A stretch of 34,933 nt of DNA from Victivallis vadensis (GTDB taxonomy: Bacteria > Verrucomicrobiota > Lentisphaeria > Victivallales > GWF2-50-93), in contig DYRX01000005.1 in assembly GCA_020718525.1 (NCBI GenBank), positions 1 through 34,933 on the forward strand, in the 5' to 3' direction. The translations under genes and the position numbers were made by a program. Below the pieces are notes generated by a model. That model did no database searches. It was given only the letters and a program-made list of their open reading frames with translations, and was not told the origin of the DNA. Positions 24,475-32,741 of the stretch are shown piece by piece. How positions within the stretch are numbered: the first letter of the stretch is position 1; each line of letters starts with the position of its first letter.

Positions 24475-26479
24475 CACCGAAAAACTTAAAGTTTTCCTTC
24501 AGGGGCTGAAATTTGCCGTCGTCGGGGGGGCGAACACCGGCATTGACTTCCTGATGATGAACATCCTTTTCCTTGTTTTCCGTCCATCCGGACAGGCAGG
24601 CCTCATGCTGATTTCCGTTTCTGCCGCCTGCATGGCGATGCTGAATTCATATTTCATGAACAAATACTGGTCCTTCTCAGCCGGAAAAGCTCCGAAGCGC
24701 GAGAGGCAGGCTGGCGAATTTGCGGCATTCGTGGCAGTCTCCTTCCTGGGCCTCGCAGTGAACACTTCGGTCTTTCTTTTCTGCTCGAAATTTATAAACG
24801 AGCTCTTCGGCATTTCAGGATTTCTCAACATAAACGCCAGCCGCCTCGTCGGCGTAGGCGCCGCCATGTGCGTCACTTTTCTAGGCTACAAACTGGGAGT
24901 TTTCGACACTCAGTCAGTCAAGGAATTTAGAAATGAAAAAGCTGGCGACTGGACAGGCGGATTCGCCAACTCGTGGAGCTTCATAACTTCCCTCTGCACG
25001 GCAGGATTTGCCGTTAGGATTCTCTTCTGGCTCTCAGCTCCAGTCGTCTATGGCGATGCAGTAAACTATTATTGGGTCGCAAAGGGAATTGCCGCTGGCT
25101 CCTTCAGCTCGGTTGACTGGTTCTGGCACAACTTGTTCACATATTTCGAGGCGGCGATCATTTTCTGCGGAATCGGCGGCGAATATGCGATCATGCTCGC
25201 ATCCCTCATTCCCGGAGTACTGCTCCTCGTCCCCATATATTTTATCGCCGGAACAGTCTTTGGCGGAAATGTCGCCCGCATTGCCGCCCTTTTCGCCCTC
25301 TTCTCTCCAAGGCTTATTGAATATTCGGTGAACGGACATTCCGAGTCCTTCTACATGCTTCTTGTCCTCTGCGCAATCCTTGTGGCATGCAGATGGATCG
25401 CCAGCGGCGAAGCTCGCCTGGCGGGAGCTGCAATTTTTGGCGCCGCGACCGCAGGCTTTTTCCTGACTAGAAACGAATCCATCTTTCTGGTTCTCTTTCT
25501 TTTGCCGCTTACATTCATCGCAGGAAAATTTAAAAATAAAATCGCATGCGCCGCAACGCTCCTCCTTTCCTTTGCAGCAATCGTCCTGGCATACGTCTCA
25601 CTGAATATCGCAATTTCTGGCCATAGCGGAATCATGCAGAAGTCAAGCAACCTCTCAAAAATCTATTCCGAGCAGATAGACTGGCGCAATGCCGCGAGGG
25701 AAACCTACGGGGAAGAGGCTGGAAAAAATACGGAAGCAGGCAATGAGGGCGCACTGTCCCGCACTGTCCGGCATTTCCGGGAAAATGTCTTCTACATGGC
25801 GGAGAGGGTGCCTGGAGTCTTTCTCTCGCCTCTCGCTCTTTTCATCCCATTCGCGGGACTGCTTGGTGGAGCGTTTCTGGGCAAAAACAAGTCCGCCGCG
25901 CCGCTTGCGCTATGCGGAATCTTCCCGTTCATCTTCTATCCGCTTGTCCATGTCGAACCAAGAATGCTCTTTCTTTCGCTCGCCGTCTCCATGATCTGGG
26001 GATCGGCAGGACTCTGGATCTTTTCCGTCTTTGTCGCAGATAAAACCGCCAGGCAAAGCGTCTCCAGACTCTCCTGCCTCGCGCTTGTCGCGCTTCAGAT
26101 CCCATTCATCCCTGTCCTCGCGTGGAGGAGCCGCGATCTGAGACTTTTCCACAAGGAGATCGGAACTTGGATCTCCGCCAACATCGACGATTCCAAGCTG
26201 ATCTGCGGTGACGGATACGGATACGTCTTGTCCAGCTCGTTCTGGGCGGGAAAAAAGCCGATTCCCCGTCTCTGGACGACAGATCCTTCAGATCTTGCCC
26301 CTGACATGGAAAAGAGGGACGCGGAGATCCTGGTTCTCTATGAGGAATTTGCGAAACTCGCAAACCCGGAACTGCTCGGCGTCTTTGACAATGGCGTGCC
26401 GGGTCTGGAGCTGATCAAGGAGTTTAAAACGAAAAGAGGCAGAATTCAGATATACTCACGAAGAGGACAGGGAGAATAG
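24464..26479 (+). CDS. GtrA-like flippase fused to GT39/GT-C glycosyltransferase
   Basis: Residues 1-150 are a complete GtrA-like domain with four membrane segments (FAVVGGANTGIDFLMMN, then NSYFMNKYWSF, then ASRLVGVGAAM). GtrA proteins are thought to flip polyprenyl-phosphate sugars. Residues about 175-671 are a GT39/PMT-like GT-C enzyme. YGDAVNYYWVAKGIAAGSF places Asp at the catalytic loop position, FSPRLIEYSVNGHSESFYML follows, and many hydrophobic helices precede a soluble tail. The ATG overlaps the end of the GtrB-like gene by 11 nt. Together the two genes give all three steps of a Gtr-type decoration pathway in two proteins: donor synthesis, flipping and transfer. Confidence 0.87.
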   Translation: MKLDTEKLKVFLQGLKFAVVGGANTGIDFLMMNILFLVFRPSGQAGLMLISVSAACMAMLNSYFMNKYWSFSAGKAPKRERQAGEFAAFVAVSFLGLAVNTSVFLFCSKFINELFGISGFLNINASRLVGVGAAMCVTFLGYKLGVFDTQSVKEFRNEKAGDWTGGFANSWSFITSLCTAGFAVRILFWLSAPVVYGDAVNYYWVAKGIAAGSFSSVDWFWHNLFTYFEAAIIFCGIGGEYAIMLASLIPGVLLLVPIYFIAGTVFGGNVARIAALFALFSPRLIEYSVNGHSESFYMLLVLCAILVACRWIASGEARLAGAAIFGAATAGFFLTRNESIFLVLFLLPLTFIAGKFKNKIACAATLLLSFAAIVLAYVSLNIAISGHSGIMQKSSNLSKIYSEQIDWRNAARETYGEEAGKNTEAGNEGALSRTVRHFRENVFYMAERVPGVFLSPLALFIPFAGLLGGAFLGKNKSAAPLALCGIFPFIFYPLVHVEPRMLFLSLAVSMIWGSAGLWIFSVFVADKTARQSVSRLSCLALVALQIPFIPVLAWRSRDLRLFHKEIGTWISANIDDSKLICGDGYGYVLSSSFWAGKKPIPRLWTTDPSDLAPDMEKRDAEILVLYEEFAKLANPELLGVFDNGVPGLELIKEFKTKRGRIQIYSRRGQGE

Positions 26480-26482
26480 CAT

Positions 26483-27487
26483 ATGATAGCTCAGATTGCG
26501 AAACGCCTTAAAAATCTTATTGACGGAGACTCATTGCCGGTATATGTGATTTTCAGAAATCCGCCGGTCTTCATCAGCTATTTCGAAGATTTCCAGAAAT
26601 GCAAGGACGATATTATCCACTCGCTTTCCGGAGAAAAAGCCCATTTCATCTTTCAATTCGGATGGCATCGGGAAACACAGGAAAGAGCCGAAGAAGTCGG
26701 AAAGGAGATTGCGGATTTGAAGAGGACAAATCCGGAAATTGAAAGTATTTTCCTCTGTAACTCCGAAAACGAGCAGAGATTGGTCGGGGCCGCTGGAGTC
26801 AGGGCGGAATTCTGCCATCAGAACGCTTTTCTGGATGAAAATATCTACTCCATTTACAATGTCCCCAAAAAGTACGATGCGATTTACGTCGCAAGGATAA
26901 CCCCCTTCAAAAGACATTTTTTGGCTTCCAAGATCAAGTCTTTGCGCCTGATAGGCGACTATTCGATGAAGGAGGAATGGCACTTCAATGAGGTTATGCG
27001 CGCTCTTCCTAACGCAGACTGGAAGCGCAAGGCGTTTTCCAGATTCATGTCGAGAAACATGTGCGAAGCGCATTGCGGACTCTGTCTCTCCGCAGAAGAG
27101 GGTGCAATGTTCGTGAGCGCCGAATATCTCCTTTCCGGACTTCCCGTCGTTTCAACGGCAAACATCGGCGGAAGAGATGTAATGTTCGACAAATCCTACG
27201 CTTTCCCGGCGCAGGATACGCCAGATTCCGTCCTCGAAGGGGTTGAAGTGATGAAAAAGACAGCCCCGCCTGCGCAGGAAATCAGAAAATTGACTTTGGA
27301 GAACTTTGCCCCGCATCGTGAAAAGATGATCTCGATTCTACAGGAAATCTGCGACAAGCGCTCCGTCAAAAGGAATGTCCGCGCGGAATGGAGTAAGTTT
27401 TTCTCGCACAAATTCGGGCTCAGATGCTTCAATGGACCGATTGTCAGATTGACGAGAATACTTAAAAAAAAGAGTTCTAAAAACTAG
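26483..27487 (+). CDS. GT4-like glycosyltransferase (short, divergent)
   Basis: This 334-residue protein lacks a membrane segment and ends in a basic tail. The C-terminal half carries a GT-B donor-site pattern, GLCLSAEEGAMFVSAEYLLSG followed by LPVVSTANIGGRD. That equals the E-x7-E region and the glycine-rich stretch of GT4 enzymes. AIYVARITPFKRHF fits the strand that opens the second domain. The N-terminal domain is shorter than usual and poorly matched. It starts 3 nt after the previous stop. It is probably cytoplasmic and extends the lipid-linked unit; donor unknown. Confidence 0.78.
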   Translation: MIAQIAKRLKNLIDGDSLPVYVIFRNPPVFISYFEDFQKCKDDIIHSLSGEKAHFIFQFGWHRETQERAEEVGKEIADLKRTNPEIESIFLCNSENEQRLVGAAGVRAEFCHQNAFLDENIYSIYNVPKKYDAIYVARITPFKRHFLASKIKSLRLIGDYSMKEEWHFNEVMRALPNADWKRKAFSRFMSRNMCEAHCGLCLSAEEGAMFVSAEYLLSGLPVVSTANIGGRDVMFDKSYAFPAQDTPDSVLEGVEVMKKTAPPAQEIRKLTLENFAPHREKMISILQEICDKRSVKRNVRAEWSKFFSHKFGLRCFNGPIVRLTRILKKKSSKN

Positions 27488-27526
27488 GAGGAGTCCGCCG
27501 GGCTTCCCCCGAGGATCCATAAATTT

Positions 27527-28459
27527 ATGAGACCAGTTTCAGATCAGAGGCGCATCAAGGAATTGCAGGCGAGGATCTCAATCCTCACCAGGGACACCCC
27601 GTGCAAAATACATCTGATGCACATAAAGCTTATTGTGGAGACAATCAAGCTGATACTCAATTCCACAAGACTCGGAGACAAAGGCTACAAAAACGCTCTG
27701 GACATTGAACTCAGCGAACGTGAACTTCATTTCAAGAGGCTTCCTAGTGAATTCGACGGATTCAGACTCCTTCACATATCGGACTTGCACATTGACGGAA
27801 TGCCAGAGCTGAAGGACAAAATGCTGGAAAAGATAATGCCCCTGGAATTCGATCTCTGCCTCCTCGGCGGGGACTACAGATTCCACAACAGCGGCAACAC
27901 CAGAAACGTCTGCGACAGAATGAGAAGTTTTATTTCGGAGCTGATTAAGAAGAACAAACCTGTCGCAGGAATACTGGGCAACCACGACGAATACGAAATC
28001 GCAAAACTTCTCGATCAGGCTGGCGTCGCTATGCTGATCAATGAAAGCATGAAAATATCAAGGAACGGGGCGGACATCTTTGTATGCGGACTGGACGACT
28101 GCCATTACTATTCCTCTCAGAACATTGCCGACTCGCTCGCTGGTATCCCTACGGATTCATTCAAAATCGTTCTCAGCCATTCGCCTGAACTCTACGCCGA
28201 AGCGGAAAAAGCCGGATTCGACCTCTACCTGGCTGGACACACGCATGGCGGCCAGATATGCCCAGTCCCCGGATTTCCAGTTCTGATACAGGCAAAGATT
28301 CCGCGCAGTCTGGCGTCCGGCATCTGGAACTATAAAAATCTGACAGGTCTGACCAACCGCGGAGCGGGAAGCAGTGGCGCGCCCGCAAGGTTCAACTGCC
28401 CGCCTGAAATTGCGCTGATCACCCTCAGAAAGGAGCCGGAAAATGAAGCCAAAGATTGA
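27527..28459 (+). CDS. Calcineurin-like metallophosphoesterase (YkuE/YaeI type)
   Basis: The 310-residue enzyme has all binuclear-metal motifs of the family in order: ISDLHID (84-90), LLGGDY (112-117), GILGNHDEY (148-156), LSHSPEL and AGHTHGGQI. Relatives hydrolyse phosphodiesters or phosphomonoesters of lipids, nucleotides or sugars. About 75 residues precede the domain, with no signal peptide or clear membrane helix. The ATG at 27527 has no good ribosome site (GAGGA is about 14 nt away), and an internal ATG near residue 31 is an alternative. It is followed with a 17-nt overlap by an AlkP-superfamily gene, so two phosphoesterases are translated as a pair inside a glycan operon. Confidence 0.88.
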   Translation: MRPVSDQRRIKELQARISILTRDTPCKIHLMHIKLIVETIKLILNSTRLGDKGYKNALDIELSERELHFKRLPSEFDGFRLLHISDLHIDGMPELKDKMLEKIMPLEFDLCLLGGDYRFHNSGNTRNVCDRMRSFISELIKKNKPVAGILGNHDEYEIAKLLDQAGVAMLINESMKISRNGADIFVCGLDDCHYYSSQNIADSLAGIPTDSFKIVLSHSPELYAEAEKAGFDLYLAGHTHGGQICPVPGFPVLIQAKIPRSLASGIWNYKNLTGLTNRGAGSSGAPARFNCPPEIALITLRKEPENEAKD

Positions 28460-29609
28460 CATTTTCATGTTCATAGACGCGATGGGCTGGGAGGTGATCA
28501 AAGGCAGAGGCTTTCTTGAGGACATGCTCGCATACCGCCGTCCGGCAGGGATGCAGTTCGGCTATTCCTCGACAGCGATTCCCACCATTTTGACCGGCAC
28601 TCCGCCAATCGTCCACAAGCATCTGAGCTTCTACTACTACGCTCCGGACAAATCTCCCTTCAAGGCTTTTCATCTTTTGGGCCTCGGGCTTCTTCCCGAG
28701 AAGATCGCCGCAAAATGGAGACTCAGACATGTCTTGTCCAAGTGCGTCGCGAAAGCCTATGGATTCACCGGATATTTTGAAATGTATGCGATGAGCTTCA
28801 AGAAAATCCATTATTTCGACTACATTGAAAAGACAGACATCTTTGTTCCGGGGGGGCTTTCTCCGACTCCAAACCTCGCCGACCGCCTCAGCGATGCAAA
28901 TGTTCCGTACCACATTTCAAATTGGAGGCTCTCCGAGCAGGAGAACATTGACGCTCTCCTGAGGGACATTGAAAAAGAGGATATAAGCTTCGCATTCCTA
29001 TACACAGCAGCCATGGACGGACTTCTTCACATGGTTACAAAGAATGGCGCAAAGATACCAGTCAAGCTGGACTGGTATTCCTCGCATATCAGGAAGATCG
29101 CCGACACCGCCGCAAAGCATTACAGGGAAATATCAATTTCAGTCTTCTCCGACCACGGAATGACGAGCAAAAGCGGGGTCGAAGACATCATGGGACTGGT
29201 CGAAAAGCTCGGATTCAGATTTGGGAAAGACTATGCGGCGGTCTATGACTCCACCATGTCGAGATTTTGGTTTCTCAATGACCGCGCCAGGGAGGAGCTC
29301 GGCGACGCCCTCACGAAAATGCCGCGCTCAAGAGTCCTCAGCGAAGCAGAGAAGATTCGATACAGAATAAATTTTGCCGACAATATGTACGGGGAGGCGA
29401 TTCTTCTGATGGATCCCGGCGTTCAGATCGAGCCCTGCGACATGGGTCTGAAGGCTCTGCCCGGAATGCATGGATTCGCCCCCGAGCACGAGGACTCCTA
29501 TGCGGCTTTTCTTTCCACCGGGAAGCCATCGTCAGAACCGAACTGGGTCGGCGACTACTTCAAGATCATGACCGACAGCTTCGCCTCTAGAAAGGAGAAC
29601 CCGCAATGA
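28443..29609 (+). CDS. Alkaline-phosphatase-superfamily phosphodiesterase-type enzyme
   Basis: The 388-residue protein has the AlkP-superfamily core: FIDAMGW with metal ligand Asp12, nucleophile region SSTAIPTILTGTPP (Ser43 or Thr44), the AAMDGLLHM motif, FSDHGM (Asp/His metal ligands) and GMHGF near the C-terminus. Superfamily members are phosphatases, phosphodiesterases, sulfatases or phosphotransferases. There is no signal peptide or membrane segment, so it appears cytoplasmic, unlike most secreted relatives. It may trim a sugar-phosphate or nucleotide by-product, or process a phosphate on the glycan precursor. It overlaps the upstream metallophosphoesterase by 17 nt and the next gene by 4 nt. 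Confidence 0.87.
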   Translation: MKPKIDIFMFIDAMGWEVIKGRGFLEDMLAYRRPAGMQFGYSSTAIPTILTGTPPIVHKHLSFYYYAPDKSPFKAFHLLGLGLLPEKIAAKWRLRHVLSKCVAKAYGFTGYFEMYAMSFKKIHYFDYIEKTDIFVPGGLSPTPNLADRLSDANVPYHISNWRLSEQENIDALLRDIEKEDISFAFLYTAAMDGLLHMVTKNGAKIPVKLDWYSSHIRKIADTAAKHYREISISVFSDHGMTSKSGVEDIMGLVEKLGFRFGKDYAAVYDSTMSRFWFLNDRAREELGDALTKMPRSRVLSEAEKIRYRINFADNMYGEAILLMDPGVQIEPCDMGLKALPGMHGFAPEHEDSYAAFLSTGKPSSEPNWVGDYFKIMTDSFASRKENPQ

Positions 29610-30457
29610 GCAGGCCTCTTGCAAGCATAGTAATGAGATCAATGAACGACATCAAGTTCATCGAAAAGACTTTGGAGGGCCTATTCTCGCAGAGCTTCAA
29701 GGATTTCGAACTGCTCAACATTGACTCCGGCTCCAGCGACGGCACATATGAAATCATAAAAAAATACAACTCCAACAAATGCAGACAGATACGCCCGCAG
29801 GACTATGTCCCCGGAAAGGTTCTCAATTCGATGGTCAAAGAATGCGCAGGCGAGCTGATCGTCTTCAACAATTCTGACTGCATCCCGATGAATTCCGACT
29901 GGCTGAAAAATCTTCTGGAGCCGCTAGTCAGCGAAGCCGATGTCGGAGCTTGCTTTGCAAACCAGTTGCCAAGGCCTGATGCGGATCTGCTTGTCGCAAA
30001 GGACAACCTGAGAGCCTACGGCGACGGTAGAATCTCCGCGACATGGAGGCACTTCTTCTCCCTCGCAAGCAGTGCTGCAAGAAAAAAAGTTCTCGAAGAG
30101 CATCCTTTCGACGAGAAGATCCAATACTCCGAGGATGTAGAATGGTCGCTGAGAATCAAGAATCTCGGATGGAAAATAAGATATGTCCCGAGCGCGGTAG
30201 TGGAGCATTCCCACAACTACAGCAGGAAAGAACTGAAGAAGCGCTTCTACAACGAGGGGCTGGCGGACGGGAGGATATTCGGGGAGCGCCCCAAGTTTTT
30301 GAGGAGCTTTCTACTTCCCCTTCTCGCCGAGTCGGCAAGGGACGCCGCCTATCTTGCAAAAACTGGGAATGTCCTGAGCATTCCTGACGGCATCATCTAC
30401 AGATTCATTCAAAGGCATTCCGCCTACAGAGGCAGAAGGGACTTCTTTCTAAAATGA
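29606..30457 (+). CDS. GT2-family glycosyltransferase (rhamnosyltransferase-like)
   Basis: The 283-residue enzyme has a GT-A fold. SIVMRSMNDIKFIEKTLEGL is the start, followed by LLNIDSGSSDGTYEI with the nucleotide-binding Asp. The metal-binding DxD equivalent is the FNNSDCIP stretch, and YSEDVEWSLRIKNLGW is the conserved ED motif of the acceptor side. A VEHSHNYSRKELKKRFYNEG tail resembles rhamnosyltransferase-like GT2 proteins. It starts with a 4-nt ATGA overlap with the AlkP-family gene and ends with another with the next GT4. It is likely cytoplasmic and adds one sugar to the lipid-linked unit. Confidence 0.9.
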   Translation: MSRPLASIVMRSMNDIKFIEKTLEGLFSQSFKDFELLNIDSGSSDGTYEIIKKYNSNKCRQIRPQDYVPGKVLNSMVKECAGELIVFNNSDCIPMNSDWLKNLLEPLVSEADVGACFANQLPRPDADLLVAKDNLRAYGDGRISATWRHFFSLASSAARKKVLEEHPFDEKIQYSEDVEWSLRIKNLGWKIRYVPSAVVEHSHNYSRKELKKRFYNEGLADGRIFGERPKFLRSFLLPLLAESARDAAYLAKTGNVLSIPDGIIYRFIQRHSAYRGRRDFFLK

Positions 30458-31608
30458 AGATATTGATGGCAAGCAGATACGCGAAAAGAATTGGAGGAAT
30501 AGAAAGCTTCCTCTTCGATTCATCGAGGATTTTGAAGAGGGACGGTCATTCGATATTCGCCCTTTTCGAGGAAGGAGAGCTCGCCCAGACCGAGGCTTCC
30601 ATCTTCGAGAAGCACTTGACTCTCCCACAGGACGGAGCCACTGGAAATGTTCTGGATCAGATCGCGTCTATATCCCCGGACATGGTCATGATCCATAAGA
30701 TTTGCGATATCCGCCTCCTAAGGGAACTGAACCGCCGCTTCAAAACGCTCGCGGTCGTCCACGACCACGACTACTACTGCATAAGAAGGCACAAATACTT
30801 CCCGGTCAACAGAAAAAACTGCACGCGCCCATTTTCTCTACCATTCTGCTCGCTGTGCTCCACACTTCTCGAAAGGAGCGCCTCGGGCGTCAAAATGATA
30901 AATCCATTTGCACGGATGGCAATGCTGTCGGAGATACGCAGATGCGGAAAATATGCAGTGATATCGGAATATATGAGGGAAAATCTGATTTCCAATTCAT
31001 TCGACAGCAATAAGATAGCAAAACTCAAGCCGCCTCTCCGCGCTCTATCCGGCGAGCAGACAGAAAATAAAAGATGCGGCGCTTTCAGAATTCTCTTCGT
31101 TGGACAGCTCATACGCGGAAAGGGCGCAGACCTTCTTCTGCACGCCGCAAAGCTTCTAAAAATTGATTTTGAACTGCGAATTGCAGGCACTGGTAACGAC
31201 GAATCCTTTCTAAAGGAGCTCTGCTCCGAACTCAAACTTTCTTCCCAAGTCTCGTTTATGGGCAGGGCGACTGATATTGCTCCGCTCTACGACTGGGCGA
31301 ACATATCTGTCCTGCCGTCGCGCTGGCAGGAGCCCTTCGGACTGGTAGGAATCGAGTCAATGTCGCGCGGCAGACCTGTCGTCGCTTTCGACATTGGCGG
31401 CGTTCGCGAGTGGCTCAGGGACTCCTGGAACGGACTTCTGGCAAAACCCGGTGACGTCGCAGACCTCGCGGCTAAAATTGAAGAGCTCGCCGGCTCCGAA
31501 GACATGATGAGGACGTTCGGAGCCAACGGGCTTGACACTGTGCGCCTGGACTATTCCGACCAGGCTTTTGTCAGTTCATTTTTGAACTCAATAGAGGATC
31601 TCAAATGA
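30454..31608 (+). CDS. GT4-family glycosyltransferase
   Basis: The 384-residue GT-B enzyme starts MKILMASRYAKRIGGIESFL, with the GT4 GGIE pattern. A HDHDYYC stretch followed by several cysteines (NCTRPF, FCSLCS) suggests a subgroup with a Cys-rich loop, perhaps metal-binding. The donor-site region is SRWQEPFGLVGIESMSRGRP, with both conserved Glu residues. LFVGQLIRGKGADLLLHA opens the second domain. Overlaps of 4 nt on both sides show translational coupling. It is predicted to act on the cytoplasmic face; sugar unknown. Confidence 0.93.
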   Translation: MKILMASRYAKRIGGIESFLFDSSRILKRDGHSIFALFEEGELAQTEASIFEKHLTLPQDGATGNVLDQIASISPDMVMIHKICDIRLLRELNRRFKTLAVVHDHDYYCIRRHKYFPVNRKNCTRPFSLPFCSLCSTLLERSASGVKMINPFARMAMLSEIRRCGKYAVISEYMRENLISNSFDSNKIAKLKPPLRALSGEQTENKRCGAFRILFVGQLIRGKGADLLLHAAKLLKIDFELRIAGTGNDESFLKELCSELKLSSQVSFMGRATDIAPLYDWANISVLPSRWQEPFGLVGIESMSRGRPVVAFDIGGVREWLRDSWNGLLAKPGDVADLAAKIEELAGSEDMMRTFGANGLDTVRLDYSDQAFVSSFLNSIEDLK

Positions 31609-32741
31609 AAAACATACTCTTTTCAGCAATGCCTATGGACGAGGGAAAATCTGGAATATCCAACTACATCTTCAACGTTCTAGGAGAAATGCTCAAGGAA
31701 AACAATGTGACTGTCGCCGCGCTCGGCAGAGACATGCATCTGCTCGAAAAACGCTTTCCGAAGGCGAAGTTCATTGTTGTAGCGGACAGATTCGCAAGCC
31801 CGCTTCGCAACATGCTCTGGCATCTTTTCATCTTCCCTTTCACAATAAGAAGATCAAGCTACGACTTTATTTTCCTGCCCGCCGCCAACAGGAGAGTCAT
31901 ATGCATAAGTCCTTTGTTTTCAATAGGAACCGTCCACGACTTCTCTCAGTTGCACATAAAGGGCAAATACGATCTTTTCCGCACCTTCTACGTTGAAAAG
32001 CTCATACCATTTTTTCTACACAGGCTCAGTGCGGTAGTCTCCGTGAGCGAAAGCACCAAAAAGGACATAGTCTCGCACTGCGGAATCGCAGACGACAAGG
32101 TGACAGTCCTCTACAACGGATATGACCGCAGTCTCTGCAATCTCAGTTTCCCTTCGGATCCGACTGCGACAAGAAACAAATTTGCGTTTGGCCAGGAGTA
32201 CATCCTCTACATATCCAGAATAGAGCACCCCGGCAAAAACCATCTCAACCTCATCAAGGCGTATGAAAGGCTTCCGGCGTCTATAATCGAAAAGTATGCC
32301 CTTGTTCTGGCAGGAAGCGACTGGACTGGTGCCGAAAAGGTTCACGAGTACGCCAAGGCATCCCCGCTCGCCAATCGTATCGTCTTCACTGGATTCGTCG
32401 CGTCCGAAGATCTGCCCCATCTCTACAGGGGGGCGTCGCTCTACGTTTTTCCGTCATTCTTCGAGGGCTTTGGAATTCCTCTGATCGAAGCGATGGCCTG
32501 CGGCGCCCCATGCGCGTGCTCCAACTGCTCCTCGCTTGCGGAAATCGCCGGATCTGCAGCCATGACTTTCGATCCCGCCAATCCAGATGAAATTTCCGCC
32601 GCAATAGGAAAAATACTTGAAAATCAGGCGCTCTCGGCGGAACTCTCCTCCAAGGGCAAAGAGAGAGTCTCCATCTTTTCATGGGAAAAGCACGTCAAGG
32701 GAATTTTGGACATCTATGATTCAAGAACGAAGAAAAAATGA
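31605..32741 (+). CDS. GT4-family glycosyltransferase (mannosyltransferase-like)
   Basis: The 378-residue GT-B enzyme contains SGISNYIFN near its start, TVHDFSQLH in the N-terminal domain, VSVSESTKKDIVSHCGI at the domain junction and YISRIEHPGKNHLNLIKAY opening the C-terminal domain. The donor site is FFEGFGIPLIEAMACGAP with the two conserved Glu residues. These features are typical of GT4 mannosyltransferases, in agreement with manC upstream, though the sugar is not certain. The next gene starts inside its last 26 nt. Confidence 0.93.
   Translation: MKNILFSAMPMDEGKSGISNYIFNVLGEMLKENNVTVAALGRDMHLLEKRFPKAKFIVVADRFASPLRNMLWHLFIFPFTIRRSSYDFIFLPAANRRVICISPLFSIGTVHDFSQLHIKGKYDLFRTFYVEKLIPFFLHRLSAVVSVSESTKKDIVSHCGIADDKVTVLYNGYDRSLCNLSFPSDPTATRNKFAFGQEYILYISRIEHPGKNHLNLIKAYERLPASIIEKYALVLAGSDWTGAEKVHEYAKASPLANRIVFTGFVASEDLPHLYRGASLYVFPSFFEGFGIPLIEAMACGAPCACSNCSSLAEIAGSAAMTFDPANPDEISAAIGKILENQALSAELSSKGKERVSIFSWEKHVKGILDIYDSRTKKK

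Noticed and set aside
32617..32715. Upstream ATG at 32617 for the PGT-like/WecG fusion
   Set aside because: It adds 33 Arg/Ser-rich residues read out of frame from the conserved end of the GT4 gene; the ATG at 32716 fits the operon pattern of short overlaps.
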